Shown here one piece after another: positions 16,524 to 24,684 of a DNA stretch of 64,000 nucleotides (its first letter is position 1; each line of letters starts with the position of its first letter). The notes under the pieces were generated by a model. The model saw nothing but the letters and a program-made list of their open reading frames with translations. It was not told where the DNA came from and did not search any database. The translations under genes were made by a program, and so were the position numbers. Location of the stretch: NCBI GenBank assembly GCA_034432795.1, contig DAOUBF010000010.1, positions 51,056-115,055 on the forward strand, written 5' to 3'. The DNA comes from DAOUBF01 sp034432795 (GTDB taxonomy: Bacteria; Chloroflexota; Anaerolineae; DSLN01).

Positions 16524-17762
16524 CTATACAAATCGCCTGAACACGAGCACCGCATTGTGTCCGCCGAAGCCGAAGGCGTTGGAGAGGGCGACGTCCACCC
16601 GCTTCTGGCGGGCTTCGTTAGGCACGTAGTCCAGGTCACAGTCGGGGTCAGGCACCTCGTAGTTGATCGTCGGCGGGATCACGCCGTCACGGATGGCCTG
16701 GACACAGAACACGGCTTCCAACGCGCCGGTGGCGCCCATCATGTGCCCGGTCATGGACTTGGTAGAACTGACCGGGATTTTATAAGCGTACTCGCCGAAG
16801 ACGTGCTTGATCGCCATGGTCTCAAACTTGTCGTTCAGCAGCGTGGCGGTGCCGTGCGCGTTGATATAGTCCACCTGGTCAGGGCGCACGTGGGCCTGCT
16901 CCAGCGCCTTGGCCATCGCCTTGGCCTGGCCGATGCCCCCCTCTGCGGGCGCGGTGACATGGGTGGCGTCGGCTGTGGCGCCATAGCCCACGATCTCAGC
17001 CAGGATCTCGGCGCCGCGTGCCTGGGCGTGCTCCAGGCTCTCCAGCACCAGGATGGCGGCGCCTTCGCCCATGACCAGCCCATCGCGGTTGCCGGAGAAC
17101 GGCGCCGGCGTCCGATAAGGTGGATCGTTGCGCCGCGACATGGCACCGGTGCGGTCAAAGCCGCCAATGCCGATAGGAGTGATCGTGGCTTCCGCGCCAC
17201 CGGTAATGGCGGCGACCACCTGGCCGCGCCGGATCAGTTCAAACGCCTGGCCGATGGCGTCCGCGCCGGAGGCGCAGGCCGAGGTGGGCGAGTAATTCGG
17301 CCCGCGAATGCCGTAGTCAATGGCGATCAGGCCGGAGGCCCCATTGGGCATGATCATGGGGATGGCAAAGGGACTGATGCGACGCGGGCCTTCATGAATG
17401 AGCGTGCGCACCTGGTTCTCAAACGTGGTCACGCCGCCGATGGCCGATCCCACGATCACCGCGATGTGGTCCCTCTCCTCCTCGGTGATCTCCAGCCCGG
17501 ACTGGGCGATGGCTTCCTGCGCGGCGGTGGTGGCGATCTGCTCGTAGCGGTCGCGCCGCCGCGCCTCCTTCGGCTCCATAGAGCGGGTAGGGTCATACCC
17601 TTTGATCTCGGCGGCGATCTGGACAAGAAAATTGCTGGCATCAAACAGCGTGATCGGCCCGACGCCGCTCTGGCCCTCCACAATGGCGCGCCATGTGCTC
17701 TCGGCGTCCAGCCCCAAGGGGCTGACCACGCCGACCCCGGTGACAACAACTCGCTGCGTCAT
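16524..17762 (-). CDS. fabF: Beta-ketoacyl-ACP synthase II
   Basis: The protein is 412 aa, typical for FabF, the condensing enzyme of type II fatty acid synthesis. The Cys-His-His triad is present: Cys in TSACASGADA (~168), His in NAHGTATLLND (~305) and His in KSMTGHMMGATG (~340). The C-terminal NAFGFGGHNAVLVF is conserved. AGGGAG precedes the ATG. It is probably cotranscribed with rnc. A 16-bp inverted repeat sits just upstream at 17807. Confidence 0.96.
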   Translation of the reverse strand: MTQRVVVTGVGVVSPLGLDAESTWRAIVEGQSGVGPITLFDASNFLVQIAAEIKGYDPTRSMEPKEARRRDRYEQIATTAAQEAIAQSGLEITEEERDHIAVIVGSAIGGVTTFENQVRTLIHEGPRRISPFAIPMIMPNGASGLIAIDYGIRGPNYSPTSACASGADAIGQAFELIRRGQVVAAITGGAEATITPIGIGGFDRTGAMSRRNDPPYRTPAPFSGNRDGLVMGEGAAILVLESLEHAQARGAEILAEIVGYGATADATHVTAPAEGGIGQAKAMAKALEQAHVRPDQVDYINAHGTATLLNDKFETMAIKHVFGEYAYKIPVSSTKSMTGHMMGATGALEAVFCVQAIRDGVIPPTINYEVPDPDCDLDYVPNEARQKRVDVALSNAFGFGGHNAVLVFRRFV

Positions 17763-17806
17763 GGTTCTCCCTGTCCCTCATGGAATAAATTGGTCAATAA
17801 ATTTGA

Positions 17807-17822
17807 GCTATAAGTTTATAGC
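17807..17822. promoter_or_regulatory. Inverted repeat at the fabF promoter region
   Basis: GCTATAA-GT-TTATAGC is a perfect 7+7 palindrome overlapping the thrC stop. On the minus strand it contains TGCTATAAA, a good extended -10 for fabF. It could be an operator, but matches no binding site I know. Confidence 0.45.
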
Positions 17823-18913
17823 ACAGGTTGCTTCAGCCCATGTCCGGTCAGCACAACCACCGTCTCGCCCTCCCCATCCAGGCGGGCCAGCGCCGCGACG
17901 GCCACCGCCGAGGTCGGTTCCACGTAAAAGCCGCGATGCGCCAGTGTTGTATGGGCCGCCAGGAGGCTGGCCTCGTCCACTGCGAGGATGGCGCCCCCCG
18001 TCCGGCGCACAGCCTGAAGCACGGCGGCGGCGCGGACCGGGTGGCCGATACGAATGCCCTCGGCCAGGGTCTCGCCCGGCAACAACGGCTGGGCGTCGGC
18101 GGCCTGGGCCGCGTAGGCCTGCGCCAGCGGCGCGCAGGCAGCGGCCTGCACACCGTAGAGCTGGGGCAGCCGCTCAATCAGTCCCGCCACCAGCAGGTCG
18201 TAGAAGCCCAGGTAACAGCCCAAAAGCAGCGTCCCATGCCCAACCGGAGTGACGAGGCGCGACGGCGCTCGCCCGCCCAACTGCTCCCACAACTCATAGG
18301 CGATGGTCTTCAGCCCCACCAGCGCCATCGGGTGGTAAACGTGGCTGGCGTAGCGCCGGCCCGCGTCATCGCTGCCCAGGGTGGCCTTCTGGGCGGCGGC
18401 GGCCACCGCCTCGCGTGAGCCATCAATGGGCACAAGCTCCGCGCCGTAAGCGGCGATCTGGGCACGCTTGGCGATAGAGGCACTCGCCGGGACGTAGAGC
18501 GTGGCCCGCAGGCCGGCCCGCGCTGCATATGCCGCCAGCGCTGCCCCGGCATTGCCGGAGGAATCCTCCACCAGTCGGTTCACCCCCTGGGCTTTAAACA
18601 GGGTCACCAGGGCCGAGGCGCCCCGGTCCTTGAACGCGCCGGTGGGGTTGAGGTATTCCAGCTTGAGCTGAACGGCCCGGCCATGGATGTCAGCGGAAAC
18701 CAGCGGCGTCCAGCCCTCGCCCAGCGTCACCGGCGCCTCGCTCTCAAAGCCCAGTATCCGGCGGTAGCGCCACATGGTGGTGTCGTTTTCCATGATGTCG
18801 CCCAGGCGAAAGGCCGGCGCACCTTCAATGTCAAAAACGCCGCCACAGGCGCAGCGCCAGCGTTCTGTGTCCAATGGATAGCGTTCGCCGCAAACCGGGC
18901 AAACCAGGTTCAC
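17816..18913 (-). CDS. thrC: Threonine synthase
   Basis: The protein is 365 aa. This PLP enzyme converts O-phosphohomoserine to threonine. It has an N-terminal zinc knuckle (Cys5, Cys8, Cys21, Cys23), the PLP-lysine motif NPTGAFKDRGAS (~95), the phosphate loop SSGNAGAALAAYAARAG, and a late EGIRIGHPVRA. The GTG start overlaps the stop of the upstream MoaD-MoaE gene by 4 nt (GTGA), so they are coupled. Other PLP lyases of this fold are possible, but the zinc-knuckle form is typical of threonine synthase. Confidence 0.88.
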   Translation of the reverse strand: MNLVCPVCGERYPLDTERWRCACGGVFDIEGAPAFRLGDIMENDTTMWRYRRILGFESEAPVTLGEGWTPLVSADIHGRAVQLKLEYLNPTGAFKDRGASALVTLFKAQGVNRLVEDSSGNAGAALAAYAARAGLRATLYVPASASIAKRAQIAAYGAELVPIDGSREAVAAAAQKATLGSDDAGRRYASHVYHPMALVGLKTIAYELWEQLGGRAPSRLVTPVGHGTLLLGCYLGFYDLLVAGLIERLPQLYGVQAAACAPLAQAYAAQAADAQPLLPGETLAEGIRIGHPVRAAAVLQAVRRTGGAILAVDEASLLAAHTTLAHRGFYVEPTSAVAVAALARLDGEGETVVVLTGHGLKQPVL

Positions 18914-19692
18914 CGACTTCTCCCCCGCCTCCTCCCCTGAGAGGGGAGGGGAGTTTCGCGTACATCCTCCGGCGTGGGCCTATAGTGGCCCTCCACCCAG
19001 GCTTCCCCGTCCGGGCCGATCTCCTTCTTCCAGATGGGGACGATCTCCTTCAGCCGGTCAATCCCGTAGCGGGCGGCCTCAAAGGCGCCGGCGTCGCGAT
19101 GCGGGGCGGAGATGGCGATCAGCACGGTCAGGTCGCCGACCTCCAACCGCCCGATGCGCTGGATCATGGCGATGCCTTCCACCTGCGGCCAGCGCACACG
19201 TATCTCCGCTGCCACCTGGCGCATCTTGGCTTCGGCCATGGGCGCATACGCCTCGTATTCCAGGCGCAGCGTCTGTCGCTCACCCGTCTGCCCGCGCACC
19301 GTGCCGGTGAACAGGCAGACCGCGCCGGTGGTCGGGCGCGTCACAAACTTCACCAGCGCATTCAGGTCAGGCTCTTCGGTCGTGAGGCGAAACAGTTCAG
19401 GCCTCGCCCCCTCCCCGTCCGCCTTCCGTCCTTCATCCTCCGTCCCCAGGCCGCCGCTCACCGGTGGGAAGAAGGCCACCTCGTCACCCTCGTTCAGCGG
19501 CGTGTCAGGGAAAGCGAATTCGTGGTTGACTGCGGCAATGGCTGTGGGCAGCGCAGCGGCCAGCCCAGGCAGCATATGCGCCAATGCCTCCTTCAACTGG
19601 CCCACGTCGCCCCCCTGGGGTAGCTCCACCGACAGCCGGGCGGTCTTCGCCCGATCCTTCAGTGTGGCAAACAGCAGAACCTCAACCTTCAT
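18910..19692 (-). CDS. MoaD-MoaE fusion (MoaX-like molybdopterin synthase)
   Basis: The protein is 260 aa. Residues 1-81 are a MoaD beta-grasp domain ending in PVSGG (Gly80-Gly81). Residues ~98-245 are MoaE, with GAVCLFTGTVRG, LEYEAYAPMAE, HRDAGAFEAA and the active-site region PIWKKEIGPDG. MoaD normally needs a free C-terminal GlyGly for thiocarboxylation, so the fusion must be cut or act differently, as known for mycobacterial MoaX. The linker (82-97) is encoded by a GACGGAGG-type dispersed repeat. It overlaps moaC and thrC by 4 nt each, so all three are coupled. Confidence 0.88.
   Translation of the reverse strand: MKVEVLLFATLKDRAKTARLSVELPQGGDVGQLKEALAHMLPGLAAALPTAIAAVNHEFAFPDTPLNEGDEVAFFPPVSGGLGTEDEGRKADGEGARPELFRLTTEEPDLNALVKFVTRPTTGAVCLFTGTVRGQTGERQTLRLEYEAYAPMAEAKMRQVAAEIRVRWPQVEGIAMIQRIGRLEVGDLTVLIAISAPHRDAGAFEAARYGIDRLKEIVPIWKKEIGPDGEAWVEGHYRPTPEDVRETPLPSQGRRRGRSR
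18924..18957. repeat. C/G-rich repeat inside the 3' end of the MoaD-MoaE gene
   Basis: CTCCTCCCCTGAGAGGGGAG forms a hairpin within the last codons of the fusion gene and encodes its Arg-rich C-terminal tail. Confidence 0.55.
19402..19450 (-). repeat. GACGGAGG-family repeat encoding the MoaD-MoaE linker
   Basis: On the minus strand it reads GGGGACGGAGGATGAAGGAC then GGAAGGCGGACGGGGAGG, the same unit as the intergenic copies at 28.2 and 31.2 kb. It lies in frame between the two domains. Confidence 0.6.
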
Positions 19693-20171
19693 TCCAGCAC
19701 AATATCTCCGCTGCGACCGCCGTGCTTTTCCACCAGGCGGATATTGGTGATGCGCATTCCCCGGTCCACCGCCTTGGCCATATCGTAAATCGTCAGCGCG
19801 GCCACGCTCACCGCCGTGAGCGCCTCCATCTCCACGCCCGTCTTGCCGGTGGTGCGCACGCTGGCCTCAATATTGACACGGCTGTGCTCCGGGTCGGGCG
19901 TGCAGGTGACCTCAATATGGGTGAGGAGCAGGGGATGGCACAGGGGGATCAGGTCGGCGGTGCGCTTGGCCGCGCTGATGCCCGCGACCTGAGCCACCGT
20001 GAGCACATCGCCCTTGCGCAGCGCCCCTTCCTGAATGAGCGCCAGGGTCTCCGGGCGCATGATGACCTCGCCCCGCGCCACCGCGATGCGTTCGGTCTCC
20101 GGCTTGGCCCCCACGTCCACCATGTGGGCGCGCCCGGCTTCGTCAACGTGGGTCAGCTTCTCCGCGCTCAC
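19689..20171 (-). CDS. moaC: Cyclic pyranopterin monophosphate synthase MoaC
   Basis: The protein is 160 aa, the standard length. MoaC acts with MoaA to form cPMP, the first molybdopterin intermediate. Diagnostic blocks are HMVDVGAKPETERIAVA, KRTADLIPLCHPLLLTHIE, and TGKTGVEMEALTAVSVAALT with DMAKAVDRGM. It starts at a GTG (20171) and ends in an ATGA overlap with the MoaD-MoaE gene. No moaA is in the window. Confidence 0.96.
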   Translation of the reverse strand: MSAEKLTHVDEAGRAHMVDVGAKPETERIAVARGEVIMRPETLALIQEGALRKGDVLTVAQVAGISAAKRTADLIPLCHPLLLTHIEVTCTPDPEHSRVNIEASVRTTGKTGVEMEALTAVSVAALTIYDMAKAVDRGMRITNIRLVEKHGGRSGDIVLE

Positions 20172-20180
20172 GGGTCTCGC

Positions 20181-20915
20181 TCACTGGTTGCTGGCGACTA
20201 CCTGCTGCCGCTCCGTGCGCAACTCGCGGCTCAGCCGCTGGCGGAAGCGGATCAGGTCGCGGAAGGCTCGCAGGATCACCTTGAGGTTCGCGCCGGTGGG
20301 CTTCCCGGCGAGGCGGGGCAGGTGTGTCACCGGCACCTCGGCGATGCGATAGCCGCGCAGTTTCGCCCCGGCCAATAGCTCGGTGTCAATCATAGCACCG
20401 TTGGATTCAATGTGGATATGGTTGAGCAGGTCGCGCCTGAACACCTTAAAGCCACAGTCAATGTCGCGGCACAGATAGCCGAACAGCAGGCGGATAAGCA
20501 TGTTCCAGCCAAAGCGGTTGAACTTGCGGATCAGGTTATCCTGGTCGTGCTGGCGCCAGCCGCTGACAATATCCGCGTGCTCCAGTGCCGCCAGCAACAG
20601 GCGGACCTCGTTGAAGTCAAACTGGTTATCGGCGGGGACGAAAGCGATCAACTCCTTGGTGGCCGCAGCGAACCCGGCCTTGAGCGCGCCGCCATAGCCC
20701 CGATTGGGGTAATGCTCCACCATGCGGTAATTGGGCACGCGCCCCACCAGCGAGCGACCGATCTCGCCCGTGCGGTCGCGGCTGCCGTCATTCACCAGGA
20801 TGATCTCGTAATCTATCCCCAACGTTTGAGCCACAGCCGAGACACGCCGCACCGCCTCCTCTACATTCTCCGCCTCGTTATAAGCCGGGATGACAATTGA
20901 GAGACTCTCGGACAT
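20181..20915 (-). CDS. Family 2 glycosyltransferase (dolichol-phosphate mannosyltransferase-like)
   Basis: The protein is 244 aa from MSESL. The GT-A fold is marked by SIVIPAYNEAENV, LVNDGSRDRTGE, GYGGALKAGFAAA and FVPADNQFD. There is no C-terminal membrane domain, so it resembles soluble DPM1-type enzymes that glycosylate a polyprenyl phosphate. Start choice among 20954, 20921 and 20915 is uncertain because no good Shine-Dalgarno is visible. It lies 9 bp upstream of moaC. The nearby ArnT-like membrane proteins (47-51 kb) could use such lipid-linked sugars. Confidence 0.88.
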   Translation of the reverse strand: MSESLSIVIPAYNEAENVEEAVRRVSAVAQTLGIDYEIILVNDGSRDRTGEIGRSLVGRVPNYRMVEHYPNRGYGGALKAGFAAATKELIAFVPADNQFDFNEVRLLLAALEHADIVSGWRQHDQDNLIRKFNRFGWNMLIRLLFGYLCRDIDCGFKVFRRDLLNHIHIESNGAMIDTELLAGAKLRGYRIAEVPVTHLPRLAGKPTGANLKVILRAFRDLIRFRQRLSRELRTERQQVVASNQ

Positions 20916-21077
20916 AGGCATCCCCAGGGACGATAGGCGGTATAGGCCCACCATCCACGCTCTGCTGCCCCTTCATGCCGATCACATAACGTTTATACAA
21001 AAGTGGCTCTCAGGCCAGACCATTTCACATTATAGCATAGATGCAGTACAGGGGGCGAATCAGTTGGTGCGCGTTTG

Positions 21078-22298
21078 TCATTGGCCGCCATAAGCCCGCT
21101 CCACCTCCAGCGCCAGCCGTTCCCAGGCGAAGACCTGGCGCACACGTTGGGCGGCGGCCTGGCCCAACGCGGCGCGCACGTTGGGGGGCGCACACAGCAA
21201 CTCCACCGCTGCAGCCGCCATTGCCTCTATGTCGCCAGGGGGGACCAGAACGCCGGACTGCCCGGAGACGATGTACTCCATATTTTGCCCGACGGCGTCA
21301 GCGATTACCGGCACGCCCGCCGCCATGAGGTCAATCAGCTTGGCCGAGCATTTGGTCCGGTTCAAGAGCGTGTCATCGTAAGGGTAGAGCGCCAGGTCGG
21401 CGGCGGCGAAGGCGTGGGCCAGGGCCTTGCCCGTCAGCCAGCCCGCGTAAATGACATGATCCTGCACGCCCTCCGCCTGCGCCGCCTGGAGCAGATGCGC
21501 CTCCTCCCCGCGCAATCCCTGGCCCACGACGAGCAGCCGGGCGGCAGGCACTGCCGAGACCACCCGCTTGAGCACCCGGATCGGGCGGTCAGGCCGGAAC
21601 TCCACAAAGCGCGTGTACAGGAGCAACACCGGCCCATCCCCCAGCCCAAGCGCCTCCCGCGCTATCTGCCCGCTGGCCTGTGGATTGCTGAAGCCTGGCT
21701 TCAGCAATCCACGCTCGGAGCTTTCGCTGAAGCCGTTGGGCACATAGAACAGCCGGTCGGGGGGCACACCCAGGCTCCACGCCAGCGTTTCCAGCGCACG
21801 GCTGGCGACGGTCACCGCGTCGCAGTGGGTCAGCCCCCAGCGCTCCTGCCAGGCGAAGAAGCGCTTCTGCACCCCACTATACGCCTCCACCTCGTTCCAG
21901 CCCCCGCGCCCCTCCCAATCATCGCTGTCCACGACCAGCCGGGCCTGCGTCCGACCCAACTGCCGCAACCAGTAGATCGCCCAGGCGGCCAGCCCGGCAT
22001 ACGCTTTGGGCTTAAAGCAGTGGATGACATCGGGTTGCCAGGCCAGCGCCCGGCGCACCAGGCGGGCTGTGAGCAGCGCGTGGCCGGCCAGGGGCAGGCG
22101 CGGGGGCAGGGCCACGTTCTGGATCAGCACCCCGCCCTCCTCCCAGGTGCGGCCAGCATCTTCTGGCCAGCTCCAGGGCGGCAGGATCAGCGTCACCGCG
22201 TGCCCCCGTGCGGCCAACGCCTGGGCCAGGGGGAGCGCACGCGCCGCCATCGTACCTTTGGGCCGCAGGCCGAAGGGGCCGATCATGGCAATCCGCAT
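21078..22298 (-). CDS. Family 4 glycosyltransferase
   Basis: The protein is 406 aa from MRIAMIGPFG. The GT-B layout has an N-terminal ALAARGHAVTLI, the interdomain YVPNGFSES, and C-terminal LLYTRFVEFRP, DLALYPYDDT and GVPVIADAVGQN with a conserved acidic region. It probably glycosylates a lipid or polysaccharide; the donor is unknown. A 33-bp perfect palindrome (21680-21712) is inserted in frame and encodes GLLKPGFSNP in the loop after the YVPNG motif. It is an unrelated transcription unit from the GT2 gene, 160 bp away. Confidence 0.87.
   Translation of the reverse strand: MRIAMIGPFGLRPKGTMAARALPLAQALAARGHAVTLILPPWSWPEDAGRTWEEGGVLIQNVALPPRLPLAGHALLTARLVRRALAWQPDVIHCFKPKAYAGLAAWAIYWLRQLGRTQARLVVDSDDWEGRGGWNEVEAYSGVQKRFFAWQERWGLTHCDAVTVASRALETLAWSLGVPPDRLFYVPNGFSESSERGLLKPGFSNPQASGQIAREALGLGDGPVLLLYTRFVEFRPDRPIRVLKRVVSAVPAARLLVVGQGLRGEEAHLLQAAQAEGVQDHVIYAGWLTGKALAHAFAAADLALYPYDDTLLNRTKCSAKLIDLMAAGVPVIADAVGQNMEYIVSGQSGVLVPPGDIEAMAAAAVELLCAPPNVRAALGQAAAQRVRQVFAWERLALEVERAYGGQ
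21680..21712. repeat. 33-bp palindromic element inside the GT4 gene
   Basis: GTGGATTGCTGAAGCC, T, GGCTTCAGCAATCCAC: perfect 16-bp arms. It differs by one base from the intergenic copy at 60632-60664. Its length is a multiple of three, so the reading frame is kept. Confidence 0.85.
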
Positions 22299-22339
22299 AG
22301 GCAGCTTCCCGCTGCCCATGATACAGGACTTTGCTCACC

Positions 22340-22368
22340 TTTACAATCTGGCGCATTTGTGCTATAAT
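22340..22368 (+). promoter_or_regulatory. greA promoter
   Basis: TTTACA (22340-22345), 17 bp, TATAAT (22363-22368) with an extended TGC. One of the best promoters in the window. Confidence 0.75.
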
Positions 22369-22380
22369 GCACCTTGCCTG

Positions 22381-22407
22381 GACTGAGAGCCTGCCTCTCA
22401 GTCTTTT
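22381..22407 (+). terminator. Intrinsic-terminator-like hairpin in the greA leader
   Basis: GACTGAGAG (22381-22389), 5-nt loop, CTCTCAGTC (22395-22403), TTTT. It begins about six bases after the predicted transcription start and 79 nt before the greA ATG, so it may attenuate greA or stabilise the 5' end. Confidence 0.55.
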
Positions 22408-22485
22408 CATCTCGGAAGCGGTCGTGACCACCCTGTACCTCACCCAGGGACACCCAGAGAGGATTGAAAGCATTGAGGAGTTGGT

Positions 22486-22956
22486 ATGGCTGAACAACCA
22501 ACATTCCTGACCCGCGAAGGTCTCAAGAAGCTGGAAGAGGAGCTGGAGTACCTGCGGACGGTGCGCCGTCAGGAGGTCGCCCGACGCCTGCATGAGGCCC
22601 TCCAGGAAGGCGAAGTCCTGGAGAACGCCGAGTATGAGGATGCCAAGAACGAGCAGGCCTTTGTGGAGGGCCGCATCCTCCAGTTGGAGACGCTGCTGAA
22701 TAACGCCATCCTGATTGAGGAGGAAGGCCCGGCCGACCATGTGCGCATCGGCAGCCGTGTGACCATCGTGGAGGAGGGGGACGGCGCGAAAGAAACCTAT
22801 CGCCTGGTGGGGTCAGCGGAGGCCGATCCGCGCCAGGGGCTGATCTCCAATGAATCGCCACTGGGTCGGGCTCTCATCGGGCACAAAGTGGGCGACGTGG
22901 TCACGGTGAATGCTCCGGCTGGCGTCTTGACCTTCCGGATTGTGGCGATTCAGTAA
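22486..22956 (+). CDS. greA: Transcription elongation factor GreA
   Basis: The protein is 156 aa, the canonical size. GreA rescues backtracked RNA polymerase. It has an N-terminal coiled coil (residues ~10-75) with the tip sequence LQEGEVLENAEYEDAK, where acidic residues reach the active site, and a C-terminal FKBP-like domain with ISNESPLGRALIGHKVGD. It has its own promoter and a long 110-nt leader with a hairpin. A strong terminator follows, so it is monocistronic. Confidence 0.96.
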   Translation: MAEQPTFLTREGLKKLEEELEYLRTVRRQEVARRLHEALQEGEVLENAEYEDAKNEQAFVEGRILQLETLLNNAILIEEEGPADHVRIGSRVTIVEEGDGAKETYRLVGSAEADPRQGLISNESPLGRALIGHKVGDVVTVNAPAGVLTFRIVAIQ

Positions 22957-22974
22957 TCGGGCGTAAACACGCTG

Positions 22975-23014
22975 ACGCCCATGAGCTGGCGCACCGGAGC
23001 TCGTGGGCGTTTTT
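22975..23014 (+). terminator. greA intrinsic terminator
   Basis: ACGCCCATGAGCT, 10-nt loop, AGCTCGTGGGCGT, TTTT. A 13-bp stem with one G-U pair followed by a T-run. Confidence 0.8.
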
Positions 23015-23020
23015 GTTACA

Positions 23021-23100
23021 GACGGAGGACGAAAGACGCAGGACAGCCCAGCACCGGGCTTCAGCCCGGTTCCGCCTTTCGTCGCCTGTCCTCCGTCCGG
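23021..23100. repeat. Nested composite hairpin repeat
   Basis: Outer arms of the GACGGAGGACGAAAGACG type (23021-23040 and 23075-23098, inverted) enclose the palindrome ACCGGGCTTCAGCCCGGT (23053-23070). The same nested layout recurs at 28181-28278. Confidence 0.7.
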
Positions 23101-23112
23101 ACTGGGGGCAAT

Positions 23113-24618
23113 GTGACCGAACTCACCGAACTGGAACAGCAACGACTGGAAAAGGCCAACCGCCTCAGGGCGCGGGGCATTGAGCCTTACCCGCACCGCG
23201 TGGAGCGCACACATACCGCTGCGGCGGCGATTGCCGCCTTTGAAGCGGTGGAGGCCGAAGGCGGCACCCCCCAGGTGACGGTGGTGGGGCGGCTGGTGGG
23301 CAGTGTGCGCGAGATGGGCAAGGCCGCCTTTACCCACCTGGAAGACGGCAGCGGCCGCATCCAACTCTATCTCCGCGTGGACGAACTCGGCCCGGAGGAA
23401 TTTCAGAACTTCCTCAAGGACTACGATATTGGTGACTTTGTCCAAGCGAGCGGGGCGGTGTTCCGCACGCGCAGCGGCGAAGTGACCGTGCGCGTGCAAC
23501 GCCTGCGCATGTTGGCCAAGGCGCTGCACCCCCTGCCGGAGAAATGGCATGGCCTGAAGGACGTGGAGACGCGCTATCGCCAGCGCTATGTAGACCTGAT
23601 CGCCAACCCGGAGGTGCGTCAGGTGTTTCGCACGCGCGCCCGCATCATCCAGGCCATGCGTCGCTTCCTGGACGAACGCGGCTTCCTGGAGGTGGAGACA
23701 CCTATCTTACAGCCGATCTACGGCGGCGCGGCAGCGCGTCCCTTCACCACCTACCACAACCAGTTGCGCCAGCAGCTTTACCTGCGCATCTCCTTTGAAC
23801 TGTATCTTAAGCGGCTGCTGGTGGGCGGCTACGAGCGCGTCTACGAGATCGGGCGGGACTTCCGCAACGAAGGCGTCTCGTTCAAGCACAACCCCGAATT
23901 CACTCAGATGGAATTTTACTGGGCCTATGCCGATTACCACGACACAGCCGCCCTGGTGGAAGAGATGATCGCCACCATCGCCCAGGAGGTCCTGGGCACG
24001 CTGCACATCACCTATCAGGGCAACGCCATTGACCTGACCCCGCCCTGGCGGCGCATCACGCTGCGCCAGGCCATCCGCGAGTACACCGGAATTGACTACA
24101 TGGACTACCCTGATGCTGCCTCCCTGGCCGAGGCTATCCGCCAGCGGGGCGGTCAGGCCGACCCCCGGGCCCCCTGGGGGAAGCTGATTGATGGCCTGCT
24201 TGGCGACGCGGTGGAACCCAGGCTGATCCAGCCCACCTTCCTGTTTGATTACCCCCGCGACATCTCGCCCCTGGCCAAGGCCAAGCCGGATGACCCGCGC
24301 CACGTGGAGCGCTTTGAGGTGTTCATCGGCGGGATGGAAATGGGCAACGCCTTTACCGAACTGAATGACCCCCTGGATCAGGAGGAGCGCTTTCTGGAGA
24401 TGGGCCGAACGTACGCGGCGGGGGATGAAGAGGCCCACCCGCTGGACGAGGACTATCTGCGGGCGATGCGCTACGGGATGCCGCCCAACAGCGGCTTCGG
24501 CATCGGCGTGGACCGGCTCACCATGCTCCTGACCGACAAGGCCACCATCCGCGAGGTGATCCTGTTCCCGCACCTGCGCGCAACGGGGACAGGCCCCTCC
24601 CTCCCCCTGGAAGGATAG
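23113..24618 (+). CDS. lysS: Lysyl-tRNA synthetase (class II)
   Basis: The protein is 501 aa from a GTG at 23113; the frame is open further up but only through the greA terminator and a repeat. LysRS charges tRNA-Lys. The N-terminal OB fold has VVGRLVGSVREMGKAAF. Class II motif 1 is around RRFLDERGFLEVETP, motif 2 is YEIGRDFRNEGVSFKHNPEF, and motif 3 is GFGIGVDRLTMLLTD. The C-terminus matches other LysRS. Secure. Confidence 0.95.
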   Translation: MTELTELEQQRLEKANRLRARGIEPYPHRVERTHTAAAAIAAFEAVEAEGGTPQVTVVGRLVGSVREMGKAAFTHLEDGSGRIQLYLRVDELGPEEFQNFLKDYDIGDFVQASGAVFRTRSGEVTVRVQRLRMLAKALHPLPEKWHGLKDVETRYRQRYVDLIANPEVRQVFRTRARIIQAMRRFLDERGFLEVETPILQPIYGGAAARPFTTYHNQLRQQLYLRISFELYLKRLLVGGYERVYEIGRDFRNEGVSFKHNPEFTQMEFYWAYADYHDTAALVEEMIATIAQEVLGTLHITYQGNAIDLTPPWRRITLRQAIREYTGIDYMDYPDAASLAEAIRQRGGQADPRAPWGKLIDGLLGDAVEPRLIQPTFLFDYPRDISPLAKAKPDDPRHVERFEVFIGGMEMGNAFTELNDPLDQEERFLEMGRTYAAGDEEAHPLDEDYLRAMRYGMPPNSGFGIGVDRLTMLLTDKATIREVILFPHLRATGTGPSLPLEG

Positions 24619-24628
24619 AGGGATTCTG

Positions 24629-24667
24629 CCCCCCACCCCACCCCTTCCCCGCCAGGGGGGAGGGGGT
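24629..24667. repeat. Dispersed C/G-rich hairpin repeat
   Basis: CCCCCCACCCCACCCC, then TTCCCCGCCAGGGGGGAGGG. It lies between convergent lysS and the RNase H gene. Confidence 0.65.
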
Positions 24668-24684
24668 ATGGTCTCCACACGCGC

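Noticed and set aside
22981..23112. Upstream extension of lysS
   Set aside because: It begins inside the greA terminator and crosses a composite repeat.
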